DNA from: Acidobacteriota bacterium
GTDB lineage: Bacteria; Acidobacteriota; Terriglobia; Bryobacterales; Bryobacteraceae
Direction: 5' to 3'
DNA length: 38,107 nucleotides
NCBI GenBank assembly: GCA_005808865.1
Contig: SYKU01000176.1
Location: 1-38,107 of the forward strand
Numbering within the stretch: position 1 is the first letter of the stretch; every line of letters starts with the position of its first letter. The position numbers were made by a program, and so were the translations under genes. Shown here one piece after another: positions 8,470 through 17,892 of this stretch. The notes below the pieces were generated by a model, which worked only from the letters and a program-made list of their open reading frames with translations, did not search any database and was not told where the DNA came from.

Positions 8470-10263
8470 CTAACGCGAGAAACCAACCTCCGTCAGGATA
8501 ATGCTGAGTTCGCGCCGGTCGTTGGGGGCGGAGAACGTTCTGTCGGCGGATACCGTAACCGTCACGCGCTCCGCCGCGTACGCTCTCGCAGAGGCTTCCA
8601 GCCGGTAGGACCCGGGTCCCCCGAAGGTCTGAGCCGCCACTTCATGGCCCTCGACCGATAGCGCTATTCGCCTCGCGGGGGAAGCATCCGGAATCACGAA
8701 AATTGCATGCAGCGGTGTTGGTGTTTGAGGCGATTTCAGCATCACCGTCGCCGCGGCGGACATCCACCTCCACCGGCCTTCTTCCAGAGTGTAGACGCCG
8801 CTCACCAGATGTTCGGACGCTTCGGGCGAATTCATGCGGAACAGTTCGAGTGTCGGTTTCCGCTCGATCACCAGATCCGCCCTTATGCGGTCAATCGGAC
8901 CCGTCGAGAAATCGAAAGGTCTGTAACCGGCAGACACCGTCGAATAGGCGGACTTTGTGCCCAGCCCGATGATCCGCAACGGCAACCAGGGGCGGATCTC
9001 CCGGCGTGCAATCGGCGCCAGCGTTCCACCCCCTGCCGTGAAGGGCGCGGGATAGCCGAGTTCGCTCGAGACTACGATGTCGCCGGGATAGACGGCTTGG
9101 TTGTTCCGCAATGGCAGCGCCCCTTCGGCTTCGAGATAGAACCGCAACCCCCACTCGCCGTTGACCCAGACGCGACGGTTTTCCATCTGCGGGCGAAGCT
9201 CGTGTGCGAAGCGGCGGTAACCGTCCCAGTGCTCGTAATTGACTACCGCAAGCGCGATCGAGAGCGCCATCTGAAGGGCGAACCCCGCCGCAAGCCAGCC
9301 GGAATTGAGCCTCGAAGCGAGCAACGCAACCGGCGCTGCCAGAGGCAGCAGATACCGCGCGGACCCCGCGAAAACAACCGCCGCCACGCTGAGGAAGAAC
9401 AGCGCCGTCCACGCGCATAGGAACACCGTGTCGCGATCGCGCCGTCTTGCCGAGGCAACAACCGCCGGCGGAATCAGCAATGGGCATATGATCCACAGAG
9501 CATGGACGCTCAGCGCGCCAGCGCTCTTCAGTTTTTGCGTGATGGCCTGGAAACCATATGTCTGGAAATAGCCAGCCAGGACCGCCGCGGGAAGCGCGCC
9601 CGAAGTGACCCGTTCGAACACCTGCCAAGCGACGATCGCGACGGGCGCGGCAAGGGTCCCGAACCACGCCGGACGCCAGTCCTTTGCGTAAAGCCACGCG
9701 AATACGCCGAGAATGGGTGTCAGAAAAACGCCTTGGAACGCCGACATTCCCGCAAGCGCGCCGCACGCGCACGCGCACGCGAGACCCGGCCCCGAACGCC
9801 GCTCCACAGCGTTCACAAAAAGCGCAATCGCCGCCATCCAGAAAGCCAGAAACGGCAAATCAGATTCGAGCGAGTTGCCGTTGACCACGAACGCCGGAGT
9901 CGCAAGGAACAGCAGCGTCGCCCACAGCGGGCGCTCCGAGAAGCGGCGCGCCAGCGACCACATGGCGCAAGCCGCAACCATGGAGAGCAGCGCGTAAGCC
10001 GCATGGAACGGAACTTCCCGCACGTCGCCCAGAACCGCGAGCAACAAGGCCAGTATCCACGCGTTGAGCGGCGGATGCGAGTGTCCGCGCATGTCCACCA
10101 GATCGCCCAGAAACACGTAGCGCGCGTGCGTGGGATGCAGGGGATCGATCTGAGCGTGCTGCGCGCCGTAGAGATAGTTCACGTCGTCGCCCTGGATCGC
10201 CTGATTCAGGAACGGAACGCGCAACAGCAGCACTACCGCCAGGATGAGAAGTATGGGACGCAC
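8470..10263 (-). CDS. Polytopic glycosyltransferase of the ArnT/PMT (GT39-like) type
   Basis: This 597-residue membrane protein begins MRPILLILAVVLLLRVPFLN and carries the acidic motif QGDDVNYL in the first periplasmic loop (residues 25-32). HSHPPLN follows near residue 61, as in lipid-linked sugar transferases of the PMT_2/ArnT group. About ten hydrophobic helices fill residues 1-340. A soluble beta-rich C-terminal domain (about 370-597) is longer than in ArnT. It should transfer a sugar from a polyprenyl phosphate donor to a periplasmic acceptor, though donor and acceptor cannot be told. The start is GTG, 3 nt after the stop of the ThiF-family gene, so the two are translationally close and co-transcribed. 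A hairpin follows the stop. Confidence 0.75.
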   Translation of the reverse strand: MRPILLILAVVLLLRVPFLNQAIQGDDVNYLYGAQHAQIDPLHPTHARYVFLGDLVDMRGHSHPPLNAWILALLLAVLGDVREVPFHAAYALLSMVAACAMWSLARRFSERPLWATLLFLATPAFVVNGNSLESDLPFLAFWMAAIALFVNAVERRSGPGLACACACGALAGMSAFQGVFLTPILGVFAWLYAKDWRPAWFGTLAAPVAIVAWQVFERVTSGALPAAVLAGYFQTYGFQAITQKLKSAGALSVHALWIICPLLIPPAVVASARRRDRDTVFLCAWTALFFLSVAAVVFAGSARYLLPLAAPVALLASRLNSGWLAAGFALQMALSIALAVVNYEHWDGYRRFAHELRPQMENRRVWVNGEWGLRFYLEAEGALPLRNNQAVYPGDIVVSSELGYPAPFTAGGGTLAPIARREIRPWLPLRIIGLGTKSAYSTVSAGYRPFDFSTGPIDRIRADLVIERKPTLELFRMNSPEASEHLVSGVYTLEEGRWRWMSAAATVMLKSPQTPTPLHAIFVIPDASPARRIALSVEGHEVAAQTFGGPGSYRLEASARAYAAERVTVTVSADRTFSAPNDRRELSIILTEVGFSR

Positions 10264-10266
10264 GCT

Positions 10267-11289
10267 CTAGTTCCCCACGTACTTCGCGTAGAGACTCCGC
10301 GCCACGCCGGGGTCCGTCGTGCCTTTGATAATCGCGCGTCCGTCGGGGAAAATAGTCATCTCGTAAGGCGCGGGGAAAAAGCGGAGCGCGAATTCGTTCG
10401 CGCGCACATCGGCAAGCGCGGAGAGTGTGATGGTGAGCGCGGCGAGATCGAGCGGCCGGCGGCGTTCGTGTATTTGCACCGCGTTTCGGCCGCAAAGGCT
10501 GATGGGCGCGCGCCGCTCGCCATCGAGGAACGCGAAGTCGCGCCGCCCGCACGCCGGACAATCGGGGTCGGCAGGCGGCATGGCGATCTCACGCAAACCG
10601 CCGTGCCACAAGTCGAGGGTGGCGATTCTGGCACGCACCGGTTCGGCCGCGGCCGCGAGCATTTTGAGCGCATCGGAAACCTGAAGAGCGGCGACGGCCG
10701 CGGTGACGGTATTCAGCACGCCCGCCGTCTCGCAGGTCGGCTGCGCGCCCGAAGGCGGATCGGGATACACGCACCGGAAACAGGCGCTCCGGCCGGGCAT
10801 CACGGGCATGGTGATTCCGTAAGAACCGATCGCCGCGCCATAAATCCAGGGAATGCCGCGGCTGACCGCGTAGTCGTTGATCAGGTATCGAGTTTCGAAA
10901 TTGTCCGTCGCGTCGAGAATCAACCCGGCGCCTTCAAACAACTCCTCTACGTTCGAGGGGTCGATATCGGCGACGACGCCGCGCACGGCGACTCCCGAAT
11001 TGATCGCGCGCAGGCGGCGCTCGGCCGCCATGGCTTTCGGAAGTCCCTCGGCCGCGTCGGCCTCTTCGAACAACCACTGTCGCTGCAGATTGCTCGGCTC
11101 GATGTAGTCGCGGTCGATGACCGTCAGCGTCCCCACGCCCGCCCGCGCCAGCGCCGCCGCTTGAAACGTACCCAGCGCGCCGCATCCCGCGATGGCGGCG
11201 TGCGAGGCGAGCAAGCGCTCCTGCCCCGCTTCGCCGATGCCGGTAAACAGAATTTGTCGTGAGTAGCGCTCGCGCTCCGAGGCAGTCAT
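10267..11289 (-). CDS. ThiF/MoeB/HesA-family E1-like adenylyltransferase
   Basis: This 340-residue protein starts at the ATG at 11289 with MTASERERYSRQILFTGIG, the typical opening of MoeB/ThiF proteins. The longer upstream frame has no family match. It has the nucleotide-binding loop GCGALG near residue 36, the segment DRDYIEPSNLQRQ, the presumed catalytic Cys in PTCETAGVLN, and two CxxC pairs (CFRC and CPAC) for structural zinc. The C-terminal 90 residues end in FPDGRAIIKGTTDPGVARSL. Enzymes of this type adenylate the C-terminal glycine of MoaD/ThiS-like carriers. No carrier gene lies nearby, so the pathway (molybdopterin, thiamine or other) is open. A degenerate copy of its 5' end is found at 18.83-18.94 kb. 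Confidence 0.83.
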   Translation of the reverse strand: MTASERERYSRQILFTGIGEAGQERLLASHAAIAGCGALGTFQAAALARAGVGTLTVIDRDYIEPSNLQRQWLFEEADAAEGLPKAMAAERRLRAINSGVAVRGVVADIDPSNVEELFEGAGLILDATDNFETRYLINDYAVSRGIPWIYGAAIGSYGITMPVMPGRSACFRCVYPDPPSGAQPTCETAGVLNTVTAAVAALQVSDALKMLAAAAEPVRARIATLDLWHGGLREIAMPPADPDCPACGRRDFAFLDGERRAPISLCGRNAVQIHERRRPLDLAALTITLSALADVRANEFALRFFPAPYEMTIFPDGRAIIKGTTDPGVARSLYAKYVGN

Positions 11290-11909
11290 CCGTTCCCGCA
11301 GGATACTACATCGCGCCTTTTGCGGGGCGCGCGGCAAGTTCTCCACCATGTTTTTGAAAGCGTCCCCTCGATGCCGGGTGCGAGGCTGTGCAGGCGGACA
11401 CAACGGGCGTCCATCTCCCAAAGACCTTATCGCTACTGCATGCAAAGACCTCGGTGTCGCCCAGCGGGCCATTGCACCCGATGAAAGCCCGGGAGACGAA
11501 GACGCGCCCCTCTCCGCCCGGATCCATCACCACCGGCACCGATGCCGGCCGACAGTTGCGCGCGCGGTCGACCAGCGCAACCTCATCAGAAAGGCGAGCG
11601 GCGCCACCGTCTTCCGGCCGGGCACTTGAACGCGGAGGTCGAGTCGCGTAAATGGCAGGGGGCCTTCGCGCATTGCACCGCAGCGGACCACGTCCGGCCT
11701 TGCCGGTGGTGTGGACGACGGAAGAGTTGTTCGCCGGTTCCTCAACGTTTTCGCCAAGCGTACCGGCGGTTTCCAGGCGGAGCCAGGCTCCACCGCCGGT
11801 GGCCACCCTGCTTCGGTTCTTCAGTTAACCCGCATCGTTTGAAGCAAGCCGAGCGAGGCCATGCCGGGTATGGGCCTGAATTAGGCTCCTCGCGCCATCC
11901 GCGCTTCCT
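11290..11909. other. Non-coding or decayed stretch
   Basis: No intact gene is seen. On the minus strand one frame reads GRVFVSRAFIGCNGPLGDTE near 11515-11456. This weakly recalls a BNR/sialidase strand, but flanking frames shift and no start or Asp-box is left. It may be an eroded exo-sialidase-like gene. The long frames on both strands here have no coherent protein character. Confidence 0.3.
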
Positions 11910-14900
11910 TCAAAACTGTACTCGAAGCGACAACTGGACCACGCGCTGGCCGGAGTATCCGTTGATGACGCCGAAATTTGCCGACCCCAGCGATGTACCG
12001 GGCAGACCGAAATATGGCGTATTTGTCAGGTTGTAGGTTTCCGCGCGAAAAACCGCGTTGAAGCGCTCGGTGATGGGCGTTACCTTTGAAAGCGTCACGT
12101 CATAGTTACGCCGGCCCGCTCCTCGGACGTCGGGCAGCGTTCGCCCGGTAGTGCCAAAGGTGAAGGGCTCGGGAATTGTGAAGGCGGTCGTATCGAAAAA
12201 GCGGCCTAGACGGGCCTGCACGTCCCCACCAAGCCTGGCCGACTTGCCGGTGCTGTTCGGCCGCAGGATCCGGCTCCCGGATACGCCACTATTTCCGGTG
12301 GAGGAGAGCTTGAGCGGGAAACCCGTGAAGAAAGTGGCGACGCCGCTCACCGACCAGCCGCCGGCAATCTTGTTTGCGGGTCCCGGGAGGTTCTTGAGCA
12401 GCGGCTTGCCGCGCCCGAATGGCAGGTCGATGGTGTGGCTGATAACCAGACGCTGCGAAACATCCGCCTCGGAGACTGCACGTTCCGAGCGAAGATCGTA
12501 GAAATTCTGCACCTCGGGGGTAAAGGAGTTGAAACCGAAGACGCGGCCCGAAGAGTTGTCGATTAACTTCGAGGCCGTGTAGGCGACCAAGAAATTCATT
12601 GAATTCGAGAAGCGCTTCTCGATCTTCATCTGGTAGGAGTGATAGGTGGAGGCGGCCATATTCTGCCAGTTGGTGGAGATGTTCGTATATTGCGGATAGG
12701 GCCGCAGCAGTTGCGATTGCGCCACCGTGGCCTGCGCCAGCGTGCCGGTCCGGACGAGCCCAAAAAACGGATTGGACACCTGCCGGTTCAGATCGGCCCT
12801 AAGCGACTGGTTCGACGGGTTCAACTGGTTCCATTCCATCAGCATGGTGTTGCGGATGCCGCGGCTGCCGGAATACGCTCCCTCGAACGCGATCTGCCCC
12901 GGCAGTTCCCTCTGGACACTCAGGTTCCACTGCTCGGCATAGTTGTTGTTCCGGTTGTCGCGGTCCGTGATGTTGAGACCCTGCCCCAGAAACAGTTGCT
13001 CCGCGCGATTGGAGGACGGTTGCAGCAGACCCTGCGGGAACGGATTGCTGAACGGGTTCAGCGGAGTCACGCCGTCCAGGCTGGAGACCCAGGAGGTATC
13101 GATCTGCGCACCCGTCGCCCCGAGGTTGCTCGCGTTGGTGGAGCTGATTCGCGGCGCATAGAAGAGACCAAAACCGGCACGCACGACAGTGCGCGTCGTG
13201 AGCCTGTAGGCGAGACCGAAGCGCGGGCCGAGATTGGCGTAAGCGGGCTCAAACTGTCCCCGCGGATTGTCACGCCCCGCAAGAGAGAGCACACCCCGCA
13301 GATTGGGAAATGCACCCACGTTGAGCGGGAAGTTCCGTTGGAAGTCGAAATTGGCGAAGCGGTTGTAACGCTCGGTCCGCGGCTGCTCGTACTCGTAGCG
13401 CACACCGATATTGATGGTGAGCTTGCCGAGACGTATGTCGTCGTTCACGTATCCGGCGAGGTAATAATTCCGGACAGCGAACGCAGGGACCAGGTTAATG
13501 GATCCACTGCCGTAGCCCAGCAGCAGCGATCCGAAGCCGTCGCCTGCTGTCAGGGTGGCCCGGAGAGGGTCCGGACCCTGGGTGAAGTCGCGGCCGAAGT
13601 TGTAGGCCCCGGAGGGGTTGCCACCCTGAAATGGCGTCTGATTGTATAGCCGGAAATCGCCCCCGTAAATCAGCGTGTGCCGGCCGTGTATCTCGGTCTG
13701 ATCGGCAACCGCGGTGTAGATGTCATTGCCGCGGCGGATCCTCTCTCCGCCAGGCGGTCCCCACCCCGTCTAGCCGTTCATTCCGACCGCCGGGAAGATC
13801 TCCTCCTGAATAGCGGCCGGAATAGAACTGGGGAATCCGAGTTCCACCAGGCTGGTCTCCCCTTCATGCAGGTCGCCCCGGCCTTCGAAACGGCGCGTAA
13901 AGCCGAGCCGCCAGGTCAGCACGCGCGTGGGCGTCAGGGTCAGTGTGTTGTTCACCGCGGCATTGATAACCCTGTTGTTTGTATCGCCGAAGGTGTTGTC
14001 GGCGATGGTGCCGAACGGCCCTTTGGCGCTGTCGAGGCCGAGAGTGCGCGTGAATCTGCCGAAGATGCCGTGCCGCTCCGAGAAACGGTGATCCACGCGG
14101 ACAGTCCAATAGTCGCTGTTGTTGAGCGACGGGGAAGTGAATCCGTAGTTGTCTAAGTCCGCCGGAGTGCGTCCCGGCCGGTTGGGCAGGGGCACGAACT
14201 TCAGCATGCTGGCGGAGACGCGGTCGAAACGTGCGGCCGGAATGGCGTTCCCGGGGAAGACTTCGCGCACGAAGCCCGTGCCAGCGGGGGCTGCGCGGGT
14301 AGTCAGCGGGTCATAGAGAACCACCGGCTGTCCGGTCGAATTCAGCGTTCGGGAGAAATCCCCCCGCCGTTGAGCCGCTGTCGGGAGCGTCGCCACCGAT
14401 CCGGCTCCCGCGGTGTCCTGCCGATGTCCCTGATACTCACCGAAGAAGAATGTCCTGTTCTTGATGACAGGTCCGCTAATGGCAGCGCCGAACAGGTTGA
14501 AGTGGTAGACGGGCCGTGCCTGGTTACGCAGGTTGTTGAAGAACGCGTTGGCTGTGAGCCGGTCATTGCGGAAGAACTCCGAGATCGAGCCATGCAACTT
14601 GTTGGATCCGCCGCGCGTGATCACGTTGATGACACCGCCGCCGCTGCGGCCAAACTGCGGGCTGTAGTCGCTGGTCTGGACCTTGAATTCCTGCGTCCCG
14701 TCGGGCGTCGGCGCAAATGCGTAGTTGTTATTTTCAGGGAGCAGGATGGAGACGCCGTCCACCAGGTATTCGTTCGTGCGGAAGCGGCCGCCATTGATCG
14801 AGATGTCTGAAGCGACGAAGCTCGAGTACGAACCGGTCCCGGTCTGGCCCAGCCCTACAAACGGAGTCACCTGCACCGCCGGGCTCAATCCCACCAGATC

Positions 14901-15371
14901 GAAGACGTTCCGCCCGCGCAGCGGCAACTCCTGGATGCTCTTGCTGCCAACCACGGTACCGAGCGACGAACTCTCGGATTCGAGCAGCGGGATCTGGCCG
15001 GCAACCTCGACCGTGTTCGACACCTCGCCCACTTCCAGCGCAAAATCGAGACGGACGCGGCTCTCCACCTGAACCGGGACGCGTTCGCGGACAATTGCGC
15101 GGAAGCCCGGGGCTGTCACTCTAACCTGGTAATTGCCCGGCCGGAGATAGGGCGCCTCGAAATGGCCGATGTCATTGCTGCGCACAGCCGTCGATTGCCC
15201 GGTCTCAGTATGAGTTACGCGGACCTCGACTCCCGGGACCGCCGCCCCGGCCGGATCCGTGATGCCGCCCAGTATGGTGCCAGTGATGTTCTGCGCTTGC
15301 GCCGCGGTAACGAGAGAAAGAACGGCAGTTGTGATGGCCAGCGAGCGAAGTCTGAAAATGCTGTGCGTCAA
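11910..15371 (-). pseudogene. Oar-like TonB-dependent receptor interrupted by one in-frame amber codon
   Basis: The gene reads as one frame of 1154 codons from a TTG at 15371, with GGAGG 9 nt upstream, to 11910. The only break is a TAG at 13772-13770. Before it are a signal peptide (RSLAITTAVLSLVTAAQAQ), a carboxypeptidase-regulatory-like domain (GTILGGITDPAGAAVPGVEV, about residues 30-115) and a plug with SIQELPLRGRNVFDLVGLSP and NEYLVDGV. The barrel starts near residue 230. After the stop the same frame continues without loss (TGWGPPGGERIRRGNDIY) to the closing strand VVQLSLRVQF with the terminal Phe expected for BAM-mediated outer-membrane insertion. Such receptors import large substrates in Acidobacteria. 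A recent nonsense mutation, a sequencing error or readthrough would all fit. Confidence 0.85.
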
Positions 15372-15468
15372 GGTGTACACCTCCGGCGCGATTATACCCT
15401 CCCCCCCGCGGCAAGTCAACCGCCATCACGGTCCGTACGGTCCGTTAGGGTATCAATGACTATCCTGG

Positions 15469-15492
15469 CCACACCGGGATCGCTCGATCCCG
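15469..15492. repeat. 24-bp palindromic direct repeat, left copy
   Basis: The core is CGGGATC-GCTC-GATCCCG, a 7-bp perfect stem with a 4-nt loop, preceded by CCACAC. The same 24 bp recurs at 18642-18665 in the same orientation with one mismatch, which lies in the loop. The pair brackets the intron, radical SAM and DarTG block. Confidence 0.75.
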
Positions 15493-15588
15493 TCTCGGGC
15501 GCGCCCGATTGATTGCAACTTCGCAGAACGCCGTTTCCCGGACCGCTTGTCCCGACTGCGACGCTACAGGGTTCAACAGGGAGATTTG

Positions 15589-15660
15589 GTCGCGGTAGGG
15601 ACGACCATCACTGGCCGCCCCCCGCACAGATCCGTACGTGCGCGTTTACGCATACGGCTC
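15589..15660 (-). mobile_element. 5'-truncated group II intron remnant (domains V and VI)
   Basis: Read from 15660 to 15629 on the minus strand, GAGCCGTATGCG-TAAA-CGCGCACGTACGGATC fits group II intron domain V. It has the opening GAGC with the catalytic AGC, a tetraloop, and the CG bulge on the 3' side. It is followed by TGTGCGGGGGGCGGCC, a short loop and GGTCGTCCCTAC as a domain VI stem. A likely branch adenosine is at 15596, and the 3' end falls near 15590-15589 (AC). Everything 5' of domain V, including the reverse-transcriptase gene, is missing: radical SAM coding sequence begins at 15661. Loss of the 5' part is expected when target-primed reverse transcription stops early. Confidence 0.72.
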
Positions 15661-16420
15661 TTACTCGTGTGATGCTGGTCACCAACGGAATCCGGATCGC
15701 GCGTGACCCGCAGTTCGTATCCAAGCTGGCAGAGCTTGGGTCGTGGCTGGAGATTTTCCTCCAGTTCGATTCACTCTCCGAGGGAGTGCTCCGGGTCTTG
15801 CGAGGTGAGGGTTTGAGGGAAGTACGGACTCTGGCCCTCGCGAACCTTGAACTGCACCAGATCGCTACCACCCTCGTTTCCGTCGTGAAGAAAGGCCTCA
15901 ACGATCATGAAATCGGCGGCGTCATCGAAACTGGTCTCACCTACAAGTGCGTCAGAGGCGTAACGTTCCAACCATTGCGTGCTGTGGGTCGGACGGAGGG
16001 GTTCAACCCGGCATCGGAGTGGACAACCCTAGCCGAGGTACGCAGAAACGTGCTCATTTCTGGCCATTTTTCCTGTGATCATTTTGGAGCCACACCCATG
16101 TAACCCAGAGATGATCCGCATCGGATACTTGTCCAGAGCATCAGGGCTGAGCATAACCCGCGCGGTGCTCAATCTGACACTGAAGGGTGCCGAACTTCCT
16201 CCTGCTCTGCCGACATCAGTCCAAGAATCGATGTTCTTTTCGCCACGGTTCGAACCGGGTGGACTTTTCCTACGAAGATCTATTCCGAGTCAATTCCGAG
16301 TGTGCATCGTGTCGTATGCCGACCGCTTCGACTTTACGTTCGAAGGTGCATCGCGGTCGTGCATCCACTTCCTGACGCGGGACGGAGCTTTGGTGCCCCT
16401 TGAACGTCACTACTTGTTTC
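15661..16420 (+). pseudogene. Broken radical SAM protein of the MJ0619/tetraether-synthase-like group
   Basis: The first frame (to about 16060) reads RVMLVTNGIRIARDPQF, LQFDSLSEGVLRVLRGEGLR and VVKKGLNDHEIGGVIETGLT, ending CVRGVTFQPLRAVGR. This is the middle of a radical SAM barrel of the group that includes archaeal MJ0619. A second frame gives HPCNPEMIRIGYLSRASG (16090 on). A third gives VDFSYEDLFRV, and the first then resumes with CIVSYADRFDFTFEGASRSC and IHFLTRDGALVPLERHYLF, a family-type C-terminus. The CxxxCxxC cluster half is absent, cut off at the intron remnant. One frameshift is explained exactly by an 11-bp tandem duplication at 16282-16301. The gene is dead. The subgroup assignment rests on motif memory. 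Confidence 0.68.
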
Positions 16421-16520
16421 CTAGGGATGGGAGCAACTTCAGCGGGCGAAGGATCGACGAGCGAAGCCGTCCGGATAGTGGATTCGCTACTATCGAAGTA
16501 TCAACACCTGACCAAAGCAC

Positions 16521-16700
16521 CTAAGGGATTGATGGAATATATCGATCATCCAACGTCACATCATCACGACCAACGCGCTTGAGTTCGCGAATATTCTTGA
16601 GGGTCGGCGTGGGCTGGATTACTCCCGTGAAGTCGGCTTCCGAGAAGTAATTTCGAATAGGTCGGTCCAAAATCTGTTCAAGAACTGAGCGAGTATACAT
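16521..16700 (-). CDS. Small unrecognised protein downstream of darG
   Basis: A 59-residue frame starts at the ATG at 16700 and ends at TAG 16523-16521. It begins MYTRSVLEQILDRPIRNYFS, continues EADFTGVIQPTPTLKNIREL and ends in DDRYIPSIP. Its composition looks like a real protein, with amphipathic segments and balanced charge. It lies 143 nt beyond the darG stop on the same strand. No good Shine-Dalgarno is seen, and the frame is closed by a TAG ten codons upstream. I know no family for it. It could be a third member of the toxin-antitoxin locus or the tail of a lost gene. Confidence 0.35.
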   Translation of the reverse strand: MYTRSVLEQILDRPIRNYFSEADFTGVIQPTPTLKNIRELKRVGRDDVTLDDRYIPSIP

Positions 16701-16843
16701 GACAATTGAGAATAGAGAATTTAGCGTCTATGGCGTGTATTTGAGGCGATAGCAAGCACTTCAGTTTCAGCAGGTTGGCTTCAAGGCTCTCTTAATGGAG
16801 CCATTTTGGAGCCGCATGCCCCATGATTAGCTTCGAAAAGACC

Positions 16844-17881
16844 TCAACCAAGCCAACCCTGAGACGCAAGAACTTCGCGTGCAAGCATTATCTGCTTCGG
16901 ATCGAACACCCTCTTACGGTCATTCCAGGCGTAGGTCTGCTTGATCGCCTCATCCCCAGAACTGGCACCCTCACGTGTGCAGACCCAGTGCACCGTAGCG
17001 AGAAGCTCCATCCCGAACGGGGTCTCGAACCCATGGATGAGCTTCGCCACGCGGTCGAAACGAACTTGGGTTTCCGGATGAGATTCGATGAACGATGACG
17101 CCGCCGCAGACACGCCTGGAAGCAACTCGATTGGCCGTTCCGGATCGTCCTCGGCATCCCCATATCCACTGATGAAGTGTCCTTCAATCACGTTGAGCAC
17201 TGGCCGCAGATTTTTCGCGTACGGACCATACGTCGCCTTCTCGTATCGGAGCCGCAGATTCTCTCCGGCCTCCTGCATGAAGTACATCATCTTGTGAATT
17301 TCAAGCAGCGTGACGTACGGATCCATCACCGCAGCGAGGTAGCGAGACATGAGCTCGATGAGCACCGCTCTTCCTGGCGTCATGTTCGGCACGCGGCGTT
17401 CTTTGACCATCTCCGCCGGTGTTGGAGGACCGGTCGGTTCAAACAGCAGCACCCGAACATCAGGAAGTCCCTCGAACGCACGAACAATCTTCGGGCGGAC
17501 CTCACCCCAATTGAGCCCTCCGAGTCCACACCCGAGCGGCGGCACCGCAATGGAACGAATTCCACGAGCCGCTACTTCTGCGATGAGCGCAGGGAGTCCC
17601 GCGTCGATGTCTTCGATTCGACTCTTTCCCTTCCAGTGTCGCTTTGTTGGGAAGTTGATGATATGGCGCGGACCAGTCAGGAGCCCAGTTTCAAAAACGA
17701 GCATCTTGCCGGGACGCACCTCCTCCCGCTCACATGCAGCCTCGTAGATTTTGAAGTTCTCCGGGAATGCCTTGCGAAACTGTAGGGCAATACCCCGACC
17801 CATGACGCCAACACAGTTGACGGTGTTGACGAGAGCTTCAGCTTCGGCATGAAGAATGTCACCGTGCGCGAGCTCTATCAT
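16844..17881 (-). CDS. darG: DarG antitoxin: macro-domain DNA ADP-ribosyl glycohydrolase
   Basis: This 345-residue protein reverses thymidine ADP-ribosylation made by DarT and also binds the toxin. The start at 17881 is chosen because GAGGGA lies 5-10 nt upstream and MIELAHGDIL is the family N-terminus. A longer frame with 8 more codons would overlap darT. The macro domain (1-155) has ALVNTVNCVGVMGRGIALQF with N22 and FPTKRHWKGKS with K80, the same positions as the active-site residues of Thermus DarG, plus PPLGCGLGGLNW near 115. Residues 165-345 match the C-terminal DarT-binding domain (MSRYLAAVMDPYVTLLEIHK, YEKATYGPYAKNLRPVLN). It lies 11 nt after darT, the usual toxin-first order. No key residue is missing, so it should work. 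Confidence 0.92.
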   Translation of the reverse strand: MIELAHGDILHAEAEALVNTVNCVGVMGRGIALQFRKAFPENFKIYEAACEREEVRPGKMLVFETGLLTGPRHIINFPTKRHWKGKSRIEDIDAGLPALIAEVAARGIRSIAVPPLGCGLGGLNWGEVRPKIVRAFEGLPDVRVLLFEPTGPPTPAEMVKERRVPNMTPGRAVLIELMSRYLAAVMDPYVTLLEIHKMMYFMQEAGENLRLRYEKATYGPYAKNLRPVLNVIEGHFISGYGDAEDDPERPIELLPGVSAAASSFIESHPETQVRFDRVAKLIHGFETPFGMELLATVHWVCTREGASSGDEAIKQTYAWNDRKRVFDPKQIMLAREVLASQGWLG

Positions 17882-17892
17882 TGCTTCCCTCA

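Noticed and set aside
9502-11262. A 586-codon plus-strand open frame antisense to the glycosyltransferase and ThiF genes
   Set aside because: Extremely Arg-rich with no hydrophobic core or motif. It is a shadow of the high-GC third-position bias of two well-recognised genes on the other strand.
13770-13772. Pyrrolysine or programmed recoding at the TonB receptor amber codon
   Set aside because: Nothing suggests a pyl system, the codon is in an ordinary barrel position and no downstream structure stands out. Mutation or error is simpler.
16078-16823. Short repeat CATTTTGGAGCC(A/G)CA at about 16078 and 16801
   Set aside because: Only about 14 bp, one copy lies in pseudogene sequence, and there are no terminal features. 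It may be chance.
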